Assembly: GCA_049644265.1 (NCBI GenBank)
Contig: JBARRO010000085.1
Coordinates: forward strand, 1 to 19,093
Source of the DNA: JBARRO01 sp049644265
GTDB lineage: Bacteria; Bacteroidota; Ignavibacteria; UBA10030
Direction of reading: 5' to 3'
DNA length: 19,093 nucleotides
Part shown: piece after piece, positions 1 through 8,090 of the stretch
Layout of the letters: every line of letters begins with the position of its first letter
Numbering within the stretch: position 1 is the stretch's first letter
Translations under genes and position numbers: made by a program
The notes under the pieces: generated by a model
Told to the model about the DNA's origin: nothing
Seen by the model: only the letters and a program-made list of their open reading frames with translations
The model's database searches: none

Positions 1-96
1 GTCAACCAGTCCTCGACTTAGCCAGTCATTAAAGCGCAACCTTTTTCTGCTTTCAAGATTATACTCATATACAGGGTGTAGGAAGAACATTCTATT

Positions 97-681
97 TTGA
101 ACGAAGAAAAGTTACTTCAGGAAATTGGAACCGATCCTCAGAAATTCGCCGAGGTATATGAGGCGTTTTACAGGAACATTTTCGGATATGCCTTCAGAAG
201 AACTACCAACTATGATGCGGCCAAAGATATTGCGGCAGAGACCTTCCTGAAGGCATACACCAGTATCGGGAAATTCAGGTGGCGCAATATCTCGATTCTG
301 CACTGGCTTTACAGGATCGCAACGAACGAAATTAACAAATACTCCAACCATCGTAAATATCTGCCGGAGTCGATAAACAGGATCCATGAGGAGTACGGTG
401 TCGATATAACGGACTATTCAAATGCCGAGACCGAAAGGATACTGCTGGAGGAGGATCTCCAAAGGCACCGGGATTTCGTGAAGATCAATGCGCTCATGAG
501 AAAGCTCGGCACAAAGTATCAAGAAGTGCTTGCACTGAGATTCTATGAGCAAAAATCAATCGAGGAGATTGCGGTCATCCTCGGCAAAAAAACAGGAACC
601 GTTAAATCGCTCCTCTCCAGGGGAGTCGATAGACTGAAAAAAGACTATGGAAGGACACCCTATGAAAACAACAGACATTGA
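97..681 (+). CDS. ECF-type RNA polymerase sigma factor (sigma-70 family)
   Basis: This 194-residue protein would direct RNA polymerase to a small set of promoters. Seen: a sigma region 2 around residues 17-90, with DIAAETFLKAY at 44-54 (region 2.2, core binding) and WLYRIATNEINKY at 70-82 (region 2.4, -10 recognition). A region 4 helix-turn-helix lies at about 140-182 (LALRFYEQKSIEEIAVILG, then GTVKSLLSRG). Length and the lack of regions 1 and 3 fit the ECF class. The start is TTG; AGGAAG at 80-85 lies 11 bases upstream, and no ATG fits the conserved N-terminus. Its 3' end overlaps the next gene by 20 bases, so the two are probably translationally coupled. That small membrane protein is a plausible anti-sigma-like partner. 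The promoter was not identified in the 96 bases upstream. The family is certain; the regulon is unknown. Confidence 0.93.
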   Translation: MNEEKLLQEIGTDPQKFAEVYEAFYRNIFGYAFRRTTNYDAAKDIAAETFLKAYTSIGKFRWRNISILHWLYRIATNEINKYSNHRKYLPESINRIHEEYGVDITDYSNAETERILLEEDLQRHRDFVKINALMRKLGTKYQEVLALRFYEQKSIEEIAVILGKKTGTVKSLLSRGVDRLKKDYGRTPYENNRH

Positions 682-1117
682 GAAGATGCTCAGCGGAATA
701 GATCCACCGAAGCCCGAACGGATGACACATCAGGAAGAATTGAAGATCCCGCTGCTGAGTTACAAACGATCATCGAAGGCGGGATTATGGCTGCTGATCC
801 TGCCGATCGTAGTCGCAGTCACGTCTATACTGAAACATGAACTGGCAATCTCCTCGACGATTCTCACTGGCATTGGAAACTTCATTGCTGCTGTTGACGG
901 GCATCCGGTTCTTAGCTTCCTGATTCCTGTCATTGTCATAGGACTCCCCTGCACCGCAATGATCATCAACCTGTTGGCATTCCTCCACTTTAGCGTTGTG
1001 AAGGAACGAAAAGAACTCCTCGTCACCATTAAATACCGTCCCGTTAACATAGGAATATTTCTATTTTCGTTTGCGATACTTGTTTTGTTCTTCATGCCAG
1101 ACGTGTTGTCATTTTGA
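662..1117 (+). CDS. Small membrane protein coupled to the ECF sigma factor (putative anti-sigma-like partner)
   Basis: A 151-residue protein. The cytoplasmic N-terminus (about residues 1-38, with PPKPER and LLSYKRSSKAG) is followed by three hydrophobic helices: AGLWLLILPIVVAV, FLIPVIVIGLPCTAMII and NIGIFLFSFAILVLFF. I chose ATG 662 over the in-frame ATG 647 because GGAAGGA at 649-655 is a good ribosome binding site at correct spacing for 662. It overlaps the end of the sigma gene. No zinc anti-sigma motif (HxxxCxxC) is visible, so this is not a classical ZAS-domain protein. Position alone suggests that it holds or modulates the sigma factor at the membrane. I do not recognise a named family. 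Downstream lies a decayed serine hydrolase, which probably once belonged to the same transcript. Confidence 0.8.
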   Translation: MKTTDIEKMLSGIDPPKPERMTHQEELKIPLLSYKRSSKAGLWLLILPIVVAVTSILKHELAISSTILTGIGNFIAAVDGHPVLSFLIPVIVIGLPCTAMIINLLAFLHFSVVKERKELLVTIKYRPVNIGIFLFSFAILVLFFMPDVLSF

Positions 1118-1144
1118 TGTATGATCCCTGACTTGTGCGCGTGA

Positions 1145-2100
1145 TAATGCGGCGAGACAATTACCGGCAAAACTTACGGGAGGATTCTTTGAAGAAGATA
1201 TTTTCAAACCGCCGGGCATAACCAATTCACTTTACTCCCAGCGATACAAACCTCATTAAGAACAGAGTTGATGGTTATATTCAAGGTGAAAAAGGTTTTG
1301 TCAATGCACCGTACGTCAACATGACACACGGCATACCTTGGCCGATGGCGGGGGAACCAATTACGGCTACGGTTGGCGATTCGTCTACATACAGGATAGT
1401 CCGAGTATTTGGCACGCAGGCTTGATCAAAGGATCTATCACTAAGGCAATGTTTCCGCCCGAAGAAGACGTTTTTATGGCTGTCTTTCCAGTTGTGACTG
1501 CAATTCGCCCGAGGAGATCACTGCAAAGTTGGCGGCACTTGCCATTGGAAAACCTTACGAATACAAGACAATCCCGTCGCTAATGCCGATCTCTCCGGAT
1601 ACTCGGGTATTTACGAAAAAGAAAAAGGGCGGGAGCTGATCATTAGTGTGGCTGATCATCAACTCTATTCTCAACTTGGCAGAGGCCCGCGATCTCCCGT
1701 CAAAGCATATCAAAAGGACAAATTCTTCTTTGGTGATAATGCCATGCTTACGTTGGAGTTTACAGGAAACAATAACGATGAAGTTGAGAACCTCATCGTG
1801 AAATACCGCAACGGGAACGAGGTGCGGAACAAAACCAATAAACCGATCCCGAGCCAGGAGGGAGTGAAACTGCATGAAAAGACATTGGAACGTTATGTTG
1901 GCAAATATGAGATGACACCAGAATTCACATTTTCGGTCACCAAAGTGCTCGACAGGCTATTCATACAAGCCGCGGGACAGGAAAAACTGGAAGTGTTTGC
2001 CGAATCGGAAACGAAGTTCTTTCTGAAAGTGAATGAACGTTCCTGGTGGCGGTCTTGGATGCCAAACGCAATTGAATCAGGACCCGGATGTACCCTCATC
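1145..2100 (+). pseudogene. Decayed serine beta-lactamase-fold hydrolase (class C / penicillin-binding-like)
   Basis: Short stretches in shifting frames join into one recognisable protein: ITGKTYGRI (1160, frame 2), FEEDIFKPPGITNSLYSQRY (1188, frame 3), LIKNRVDGYIQGEKG (1252, frame 1), GGGTNYGYGWRF and IWHAGLIKG (from 1338, frame 3), CDCNSPEEITAKLAALAIG (1493, frame 2), then ANADLSGYSGIYEKEK (1579, frame 1) and a long C-terminal domain. These match the second half of serine beta-lactamase-like hydrolases: the NYGYGW stretch and the H-x-G box of the third catalytic motif. At least five frameshifts are needed. Sequence between the MTH (about 1323) and the GGGTNYGYGW segment is missing. The half bearing the SxxK nucleophile and YxN motif is absent. 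The open C-terminal stretch from about 1579 to 2040 is the best preserved part. It is non-functional as an enzyme. Repeated assembly error is a less likely explanation than decay, given the number of lesions. Confidence 0.85.
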
Positions 2101-2145
2101 TTCATCATTCTTACTGTAGATTTTCAATCGGGCCCCCGCTACGCG

Positions 2146-2179
2146 AAAGGCCGATTCCAAACAGAATCGGCCTTTATTT
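2146..2179. terminator. Hairpin terminator between converging units
   Basis: A perfect 12-bp inverted repeat (arms 2146-2157 and 2164-2175, loop CAAACA) is followed by ATTTC on the + strand. It closes the decayed hydrolase unit. It also lies about 115 bases past the stop of the - strand hydrogenase-like operon, so it may work in both directions. The T-run is short on either side. Confidence 0.7.
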
Positions 2180-2251
2180 CTTGGTGACGCCGACCTAAGC
2201 CCGCAACTTTGGACTAACCTAACATCAAGGTGTGGTAGGGCGTAGAGATTT

Positions 2252-2257
2252 CCTCCT
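2252..2257 (-). promoter_or_regulatory. Orphan Shine-Dalgarno-like AGGAGG after the last operon gene
   Basis: Read on the - strand, AGGAGG occurs 36-41 bases past the stop of the small-subunit gene. It is followed by no start codon with an open frame. It may be chance, or the stub of a lost seventh operon gene. Confidence 0.2.
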
Positions 2258-2292
2258 GAACAAACGCCTCTTCTACAGGCCTGGCACTGTCT

Positions 2293-3207
2293 TCACCCTG
2301 CGTTGGCTTTTAGGCCCTTGTGACTGTGAATTGGATTTGTTGCACTCTTCCCAGAATATCGGCCAACGGCAAGGAGGATCCCGTGCAATAAAGCCTGAGG
2401 GCGCGGTGGACAACCTGGAATATACACATCAACCGGTACAGTTGTATCAACGCCGCCGCATGATGCATAGCTTTTTCCGAAGATACCGCCGCCAATCGCG
2501 CAGGCACCAACGGCCACTACAAGTTTCGGATCAGGGGTCGCTTCGTACACCCGCTTGAGTGCCAGTTCCATATTGCGCGTAACGGGACCCGTCACAAGAA
2601 GCATGTCGGCATGACGGGGAGAGGCAACAAATTTAATGCCGAAGCGCTCGATGTCATGAACGGGGTTGTTCAGCCCATTGATTTCAACTTCGCAGCCGTT
2701 ACACGAACCGGTGTCAACCTCTCGAATATAGAGAGAGCGACGGAAGAGGGTATGAATCCTTTCCTTGAGCTCGGTTCCCATCTTCTCCATCGACTCATGG
2801 CTGGTTGAATCCTGCTTCAGAGTTTGTGCCAAGACAAAGACCCCTTCTCGATTCACCTGGTAGCGTGCTTGAGTAACAAGGTCGTCTTTGGATGTTGTCG
2901 CAAGCTGAAACTCCTTCGTAAGACGGACTGCATCGGGACACGCAGCCTCACACTCACCGCAGAAAATGCAGTTACCATAATTGATCGAGACGGTTCTCTC
3001 ATCCTCATGGATATCGCCCTTCTCTGTGCGTGAATTGACGGATATCGCATTCGTCGGGCAAGCGTCTGAACATTTGTTGCACGCGGTACAGCGGGCAAAG
3101 TCGATGACCGGTTTGCCCCGGAATCCCTCAGGCGGCTGGATGACAACTGTTGGATAGGAGCTTGTTGCAATGCCTGCTGTAAATATTTGTTTGAGGATTC
3201 TTAGCAT
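2293..3207 (-). CDS. hyfI: Hydrogenase-like small subunit fused to a 2x[4Fe-4S] ferredoxin domain (HyfH-HyfI type)
   Basis: This 304-residue electron-transfer subunit belongs to a group 4 hydrogenase-related membrane complex. Residues 1-20 (MLRILKQIF...) and 30-95 form a HycF/HyfH-like ferredoxin domain with two cluster motifs: C40-C43-C46-C50 and C80-C83-C86-C90. Residues 150-285 form a NuoB/HycG-like small subunit. Its proximal [4Fe-4S] ligands are C169 and C172 (SCNGCEVE), C236 (GACAIGGG) and C266 (PGCPPRP). E. coli encodes these as two genes (hyfH, hyfI); here they are one polypeptide. All cluster ligands are intact, so electrons can still be carried towards the large subunit. It is the last gene of the operon, separated by 158 bases from hyfG. 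The ATG at 3207 has a weak ribosome site. An in-frame open stretch lies upstream, interrupted by a TAG only six codons before this start (see separate entry). Confidence 0.93.
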   Translation of the reverse strand: MLRILKQIFTAGIATSSYPTVVIQPPEGFRGKPVIDFARCTACNKCSDACPTNAISVNSRTEKGDIHEDERTVSINYGNCIFCGECEAACPDAVRLTKEFQLATTSKDDLVTQARYQVNREGVFVLAQTLKQDSTSHESMEKMGTELKERIHTLFRRSLYIREVDTGSCNGCEVEINGLNNPVHDIERFGIKFVASPRHADMLLVTGPVTRNMELALKRVYEATPDPKLVVAVGACAIGGGIFGKSYASCGGVDTTVPVDVYIPGCPPRPQALLHGILLAVGRYSGKSATNPIHSHKGLKANAG

Positions 3208-3222
3208 TGGTTTTCCACTCGG

Positions 3223-3327
3223 CTATGCATACAGTTTCGCTTTGTCGACTGTATTGAGAAAGTTTCCGATACCAATCTTCCGGGTTACCCCAAGGTTGTT
3301 CAACACTTTCCGCGCATTGTCATGCAA
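3223..3327 (-). other. Open leader in frame with hyfI, ended by TAG (possible nonsense-truncated N-terminus or small peptide)
   Basis: Between hyfG and hyfI a TTG-started frame encodes 34 residues (ending ...GNFLNTVDKAKLYA). It stops at TAG 3225-3223, and the same frame continues through PSGKP into the annotated hyfI Met. Either the gene once began here and a TGG-to-TAG type change shortened it, or this is a separate short peptide, or chance. Known HyfH proteins usually begin near MLRILKQIF, which argues for chance or a lineage-specific extension. Confidence 0.3.
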
Positions 3328-3365
3328 TCAGCAGAAACTTCTTGTCGTGTTGAAAAATGATATTT

Positions 3366-4961
3366 CTAACGGTCATTACCTGAATACGATAAATTGAAAA
3401 TCTTGTTAATGACCGGAAAATCTGGAATAATATTGTTCTGTACCGCAACTTTCAGTGCTCGCCAATTGTGGAACGACGGGTCGGTAATTTTCCAGCGGTA
3501 AATATTCCCTTTTTCATCGGTCATCAACCAGTGGACGATCTCTCCGCGCCAACCCTCGACATAGCCGAGGGCATATTTTTTTGGCGGCACGGAATAATGT
3601 GCCGTCACATGGGGTTTTCCCACATGCTGGTGGTGCACCTGACTGAGGATATCAAGTGATTGACGTACCTCGTCAACGCGAACATTGAAACGAGCCAGAA
3701 CGTCGCCTTCAGTACGAAGGGCCGTTTTGAATTCTAGGCCAGGATAACCGCAGTGCGGATGGGCGCGACGAATATCGCGATCAATGCCCGATGCCCGCCC
3801 CGCAATCCCCACAATACCAAGTCGGTGAGCATCCTTCTTTCCGAGCCGACCCGTTGTTTCGAACCGGTCAAGCACCGATTGACTGGACATACTTAGTTCG
3901 ATGAGATCCTCGAATGCCTGCCTGCCACTCTCGATCATACGCTGCAATGCCAATCGCTTGAGCGCCGTCTCTTCGATTTCCCGCCTGACACCGCCGATGG
4001 AAGCGACGCCGCGCAGGAGGCGGCTGCCAGTCAGAATCTCATTAAGCTCCAGAAACTGCTCTTTCAATCTCGCCGCTGTCGCTGCCCCCACAGAAAAACC
4101 GACGTCGAGCAGGAGCGCACCAAGGTCGCCAATATGGTTAAGGATGCGTTCCAGTTCCAACAGAATTGTTCGGATGACGATTGCGCGCTCTGGAACTTCA
4201 ATCACGCTCAATCGTTCGATGGCGTGAATATAGGCCAAGGCATGCGCAAACGTTGTGTCACCTGAGATACGCTCTGCCAGAAATACCACTCGCTCGGGAG
4301 TCAGTCCCTCGGCAATTTTTTCTGTTCCCTTGTGCGCATAGAACAATTGCAGATCGAGGTTGATGATGGGCTCGCCGGCCACGCTAAATCGAAAATGTCC
4401 CGGCTCGATAATACCTGCGTGAACCGGCCCCACGGGGATTTCGAAAACGCCCTCGCCTTCTACGTGCTTGAACTCGAATGATCCAGAGGCTCGAGGTACC
4501 TTTTGCCGGATATTGAAATCCTTGAGCATGGGATGAATATCCTCCGGCCAATCGGGATGCGCGGCGAGTTTGTAGATGTTCGGGAAAGCGATGATTCCGA
4601 ACCAGTCCTTCATCTCACGCTCGAACCAGTTGGCAGCATCAAGCTGGGTGGAGATCGAGGGTAATTCCATGTGTCCAAGATCGACAGGGACACGAATGAT
4701 CAAAAATAGATCGTCAACTGGAATCGAGAATACATAGTACACTGCCATTGCACCATTGAGGGACCGTTCATCAACGGGCACAAGCGTTACGAACTGCGCA
4801 TGGAATGATTTCGCAAGAGTAGAACAAATTTCGGGGAGGTTGCTGATGTGTTTTGAGTTCAGAGTCAGATACAATTCGTTGTCGGCCGCAGACTCCACAA
4901 TGCTGAGGCGTTCCTCCCATGTTTCACGAATAATATCAAGATATTTCTGCTTCGGTGTCAT
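3366..4961 (-). CDS. hyfG: Hydrogenase-like large subunit lacking all Ni-binding cysteines (HyfG/HycE family, Ehr type)
   Basis: A 531-residue protein with a NuoC-like N-terminal domain (about 1-150; REMKDWFGI, HPDWPEDIHP) fused to a NuoD/HycE-like domain (about 175-531; GPVHAGIIEPGHFRF at 178-192). In E. coli HycE and true [NiFe] hydrogenases the metal site is held by RICGICG and DPCYSC. Here the first motif reads RISGDTTFAH (S233 and T236 replace cysteines) and the last reads NLSYSGNDR (S525 and G528). The gene ends at R531, so there is no C-terminal peptide for a maturation protease, as in NuoD. Fold-defining residues such as R231, H181 and H189 remain. It therefore cannot bind the NiFe centre. 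Its role is presumably as a redox-coupled or quinone/partner-binding scaffold of an energy-converting hydrogenase-related complex. It starts 6 bases after hyfF; ATG 4961. Confidence 0.95.
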   Translation of the reverse strand: MTPKQKYLDIIRETWEERLSIVESAADNELYLTLNSKHISNLPEICSTLAKSFHAQFVTLVPVDERSLNGAMAVYYVFSIPVDDLFLIIRVPVDLGHMELPSISTQLDAANWFEREMKDWFGIIAFPNIYKLAAHPDWPEDIHPMLKDFNIRQKVPRASGSFEFKHVEGEGVFEIPVGPVHAGIIEPGHFRFSVAGEPIINLDLQLFYAHKGTEKIAEGLTPERVVFLAERISGDTTFAHALAYIHAIERLSVIEVPERAIVIRTILLELERILNHIGDLGALLLDVGFSVGAATAARLKEQFLELNEILTGSRLLRGVASIGGVRREIEETALKRLALQRMIESGRQAFEDLIELSMSSQSVLDRFETTGRLGKKDAHRLGIVGIAGRASGIDRDIRRAHPHCGYPGLEFKTALRTEGDVLARFNVRVDEVRQSLDILSQVHHQHVGKPHVTAHYSVPPKKYALGYVEGWRGEIVHWLMTDEKGNIYRWKITDPSFHNWRALKVAVQNNIIPDFPVINKIFNLSYSGNDR

Positions 4962-4967
4962 GCCCCT

Positions 4968-6440
4968 TCATCCCTCGATTACTTTCACCGCTTTTTGAAT
5001 GAACTCCGAAATCGGGCCTGGGAGCATTGTTCCTAAGAGCATGAGCATGAGAAGCAATGCAGCAAGGAGTAGCTGGGTCAGTGTATTGCTCTCTCGACGC
5101 TCCTTTTTTGTGTTTGGCTCACCCCAAACCATGCCGCCTGCATAGTAGATGAAGCCGACGAAGATCGTCGCAACAACGCCGAGAAACAGAATGCTCATCA
5201 CGAGGTTGCCGCTCTTAAACCCGGCTGTGACGATCGTAAGCTCGCTGACAAAGATGCCAAAGGGAGGCCAGCCGGTTATTGCAAACACCCCGAGGATGAA
5301 GATCGTTGCCGTGACGGGCATGACATTGATGGCCCCGGTGATCCGGCGGATCATCTTGGTGTTGTAGACAACTCTAATGTTCCCCGCACAAAAGAACAGC
5401 AGCAGCTTGGCAATGGCATTGTTGAGCATGTGGAGGAGCGCTCCAAAATACGCAAGCGGTGTTGCGAGTCCAAGCGCGAACGTGATGATGCCCACGTGTT
5501 CAACACTTGAATACGCCAGCAGACGCTTAACGTCTTTTTGCACGAGAATAAACGGGACGGCCAGGGCCATCGAAAAGAGACCTACCATCAAAAGAAGACC
5601 CGGGGCAAACGAATCTCCGAGAGCTTTGGTCGTGAGAATATAAAAGCGCAGGATGCTGTAGAGAGCAACATTGACGAGCCCGGCTGCCATGAGGCCGCTC
5701 ACCGGCGCCGGTGCCTCGCTGTAGGCGTCGGGTTTCCAGGTATGCATGGGCGCCAACCCTGCCTTGGTGCCAAATCCAATCAGAATAAAAATGAACGAGA
5801 GCTTGAGTACGGAGGGGTCAAGCTTATCAGCAACCGACATCAGTACAGACCAGTTGAGGGCGTTCGAAGAACTCACGCCGATGGACGCTGAGGCAAAATA
5901 GGTTAGGATGACCCCGAAGAGGGCAAGGGCAATTCCGACTGAACAGATAATCACATACTTCCAAGCCGCTTCAAGGGAGTGCTCCTTTTCGTAAAAAGCC
6001 ACGAGAAATGCCGTGGAAAGCGTTGAGGCCTCCGAACCGATCCACAGGAACCCCAGGTTGTTCGAAACCAGCACGAAGAGCATGGTGAAAAGAAAAATGT
6101 TCAAGAGGCCGTAGTAGAGCCTCAGTTGTTTGTTGGAGACGACTCCCAGTTCAATCTGCCGCCCCAGATACTCCAGTGAATAAACCGCCGTCGCAAGGAA
6201 ACTCCCCGCAATAATGACGATGATATAGGCGGAAAGAGCATCCACATAGAACAAAGCATTTGGCGAGGCAAGAATAGAAGAGCGTGCCACACTCCTGGCG
6301 ATCCAGAGTGATGTCAACAGTGTAATGACGCCGGTTAGGATCGTCGCCATTTCCAGAACCCGACGCCTCGAGTTCAGTCCGCACAGAGCAGCACCGGCTA
6401 ACGGAATACCGAGAAGGATCGAAAATAGTACCGTGTTCAA
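4968..6440 (-). CDS. hyfF: Antiporter-like membrane subunit (HyfF/NuoN-NuoM family)
   Basis: A 490-residue polytopic inner-membrane protein of the Mrp/NuoL-M-N proton_antipo_M family, the ion-translocating arm. Diagnostic residues are all present: E137 in the TM5-type segment (FLWIGSEAST), K226 in GFGTKAGLAPMHTWKPDA, and K305 with H315 in DVKRLLAYSSVEHVGI. HTWKPDAYSEAPAPVS is the usual HyfF/HyfB loop. It starts at TTG 6440, which overlaps the TGA of hyfE (TTGA) and is preceded by a GAGGGGG run inside hyfE. Tight coupling to its neighbours shows that it is built as part of the same complex as hyfE and hyfG. With intact charged residues it should still move protons or sodium. Confidence 0.93.
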   Translation of the reverse strand: MNTVLFSILLGIPLAGAALCGLNSRRRVLEMATILTGVITLLTSLWIARSVARSSILASPNALFYVDALSAYIIVIIAGSFLATAVYSLEYLGRQIELGVVSNKQLRLYYGLLNIFLFTMLFVLVSNNLGFLWIGSEASTLSTAFLVAFYEKEHSLEAAWKYVIICSVGIALALFGVILTYFASASIGVSSSNALNWSVLMSVADKLDPSVLKLSFIFILIGFGTKAGLAPMHTWKPDAYSEAPAPVSGLMAAGLVNVALYSILRFYILTTKALGDSFAPGLLLMVGLFSMALAVPFILVQKDVKRLLAYSSVEHVGIITFALGLATPLAYFGALLHMLNNAIAKLLLFFCAGNIRVVYNTKMIRRITGAINVMPVTATIFILGVFAITGWPPFGIFVSELTIVTAGFKSGNLVMSILFLGVVATIFVGFIYYAGGMVWGEPNTKKERRESNTLTQLLLAALLLMLMLLGTMLPGPISEFIQKAVKVIEG

Positions 6441-7114
6441 TGTCGCAACCCCCTCATCTCGGCAACGTCAATCGAATCGAACGTCCTGTTAATGCGGAAG
6501 ACAAAGACCCCCAGGATCAGTGCGGCGACAAAAATGTCAAAGAATATCCCTACTTCTACAATGAGAGGCATGCCGTACGTTATCGACAACCCTGAAAGAA
6601 AGAGGCCGTTTTCCATGGTCAGCAGTCCAACAATTTGTGTTACGGCTTTGTTGCGGCTCATCATGATAAAGAGGCCGATCAGCATCATTGCGATGGAGAT
6701 GGGAAGGACGCGCCCGGCGACCGGGTTCTGCAATTGATGTGAGCTGCGGATCGGTTCAGCAATGGAGTCTGCGAAGATAACCATGGCTGCGCAGAGAAGC
6801 AGGGACACGGACACATTGATGCTGAACTGAACCTCCTTCTGAATTTTGATCCGCTCAATGAGCTTTATCAGCACGGCTGGAATCGCGACAGCTTTGACCA
6901 GGATCGTTAAGAGCCCCGCGATAACGATGTGTGTTTCGCCATAGGAAAAGCCGACAAGCAACGCGACACCGGCAAGCAAGAACGATTGCAGTGCGAATAA
7001 CCGGACGTAAAACACGAGGCTTTTGCTCGAAACGATGAGAAACGCTGTGACAAGGATTGCCGTCGCAAAGGTATCGATGAATTGTGAAATCGTGGTCACG
7101 TCCGGGGAAAACAT
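6437..7114 (-). CDS. hyfE: NuoK-like membrane subunit (HyfE family)
   Basis: A 225-residue integral membrane protein with about seven hydrophobic segments. The C-terminal half is NuoK-like: LLTMENGLFLSGL (162-176) carries the conserved membrane glutamate E168, and FFDIF follows at 191-195. The N-terminal half (ILVKAVAIPAVLIKLI) is the extra HyfE portion absent from bacterial NuoK. Length matches E. coli HyfE (about 216). ATG 7114 lies 4 bases after the hyfC stop, with GGAG upstream in the end of hyfC. It bridges the NuoH-like subunit and the antiporter subunits in this complex family. Confidence 0.92.
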   Translation of the reverse strand: MFSPDVTTISQFIDTFATAILVTAFLIVSSKSLVFYVRLFALQSFLLAGVALLVGFSYGETHIVIAGLLTILVKAVAIPAVLIKLIERIKIQKEVQFSINVSVSLLLCAAMVIFADSIAEPIRSSHQLQNPVAGRVLPISIAMMLIGLFIMMSRNKAVTQIVGLLTMENGLFLSGLSITYGMPLIVEVGIFFDIFVAALILGVFVFRINRTFDSIDVAEMRGLRH

Positions 7115-7118
7115 GTGC

Positions 7119-8075
7119 TCAGGCTCCGATTAGAAAATAAAGAATGAGCGACAGGAGCGAGAGGCTGAAGGCCACCATCAACAGCTCCGGCACCCGAAAG
7201 AGCCGGAGTTTCGCATTTGTTGACTCGATGAGGGCGATGACACTGGCGAGCACTGTGACCTTGCCGAAAAAAACCACGAATCCGACCACCATCGGCATTG
7301 GCGCCAGGGTGGTTGCAATACCGATTGGGAAAAACACATTCGCGAGGATTGCGAGAAATATGAGCAGCTTCATTTGAGATGCCCATTCGATGAGCGCCAG
7401 ATAACGCCCGGAGTACTCCAGCACCATCGCTTCGTGAATCATCGTCAGCTCAAGGTGGGTCGCAGGATTATCGACCGGGATCCGGCCTGTTTCTGCAATG
7501 GCAGCGATGAATAATCCCGCGAAGGCGAGGATATGGGAAGGATGAAACATCGATTCCGTTGTCGTGTTGAGAGAAGAGACAATGACGCTAAGATTCGTAG
7601 AACCGGCTGTGACTGCGGCTGCAAAAATTCCCAGCATCATGGCGGGCTCAATGATCGAAGCGATAGACATCTCGCGACTTGATCCCAATCCGCCAAATGC
7701 ACTCCCTGCGTCAAGTCCTACCAATCCAAGGAAGAACCTTCCAAGAGCAAAAAGATAGATGACAGTGATCGCGTCACCTGCCCAGTTGAACGGCACTCGC
7801 CAGAACACCGTTGGAACAAGGAGCGCAACGGTCACAGTGGAACCAAACACAACATAGGGAGTTGCGCGGAAAATCCATGATGTATGCTCCGAGACCACGA
7901 CCCCTTTTTTGAAGAGTTTAACAACGTCGGCGTACTGCTGCGTGAACGGGGCTCCTCGCCGGGATTGCAGACGTGCCTTGAATTTTGAGATAAAGCCGCT
8001 CACCAAGGGAGCGACAAAGAGCATGACAAGGAGCTGAAGGAAGAATATCAACAGATGAGCGAACCACTCATTCAT
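7119..8075 (-). CDS. hyfC: NuoH-like membrane subunit (HyfC/HycD family)
   Basis: A 318-residue membrane protein with about eight helices. It anchors the hydrophilic domain and forms the proximal ion/quinone channel in complex I and group 4 hydrogenases. Seen: FKARLQSRRGAPFTQQYADV near residues 33-51, GLDAGSAFGGLGSSREM at 120-136, and the acidic IAETGRIPVDNPATHLELTM loop at 193-212 with E195, D202 and E209, followed by E215. These are the hallmark HyfC/NuoH residues. ATG 8075 lies 15 bases after hyfB, with a weak CTGGAA ribosome site. There are no frameshifts. Its conserved acidic loop suggests that coupling between the redox module and the membrane arm is retained although the NiFe site is lost. 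Confidence 0.93.
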   Translation of the reverse strand: MNEWFAHLLIFFLQLLVMLFVAPLVSGFISKFKARLQSRRGAPFTQQYADVVKLFKKGVVVSEHTSWIFRATPYVVFGSTVTVALLVPTVFWRVPFNWAGDAITVIYLFALGRFFLGLVGLDAGSAFGGLGSSREMSIASIIEPAMMLGIFAAAVTAGSTNLSVIVSSLNTTTESMFHPSHILAFAGLFIAAIAETGRIPVDNPATHLELTMIHEAMVLEYSGRYLALIEWASQMKLLIFLAILANVFFPIGIATTLAPMPMVVGFVVFFGKVTVLASVIALIESTNAKLRLFRVPELLMVAFSLSLLSLILYFLIGA

Positions 8076-8090
8076 GCGTATTCCAGATTC

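Noticed and set aside
1338..2187. Two separate short genes at 1338-1583 and 1648-2187
   Set aside because: Both are pieces of the same frameshifted hydrolase in different frames.
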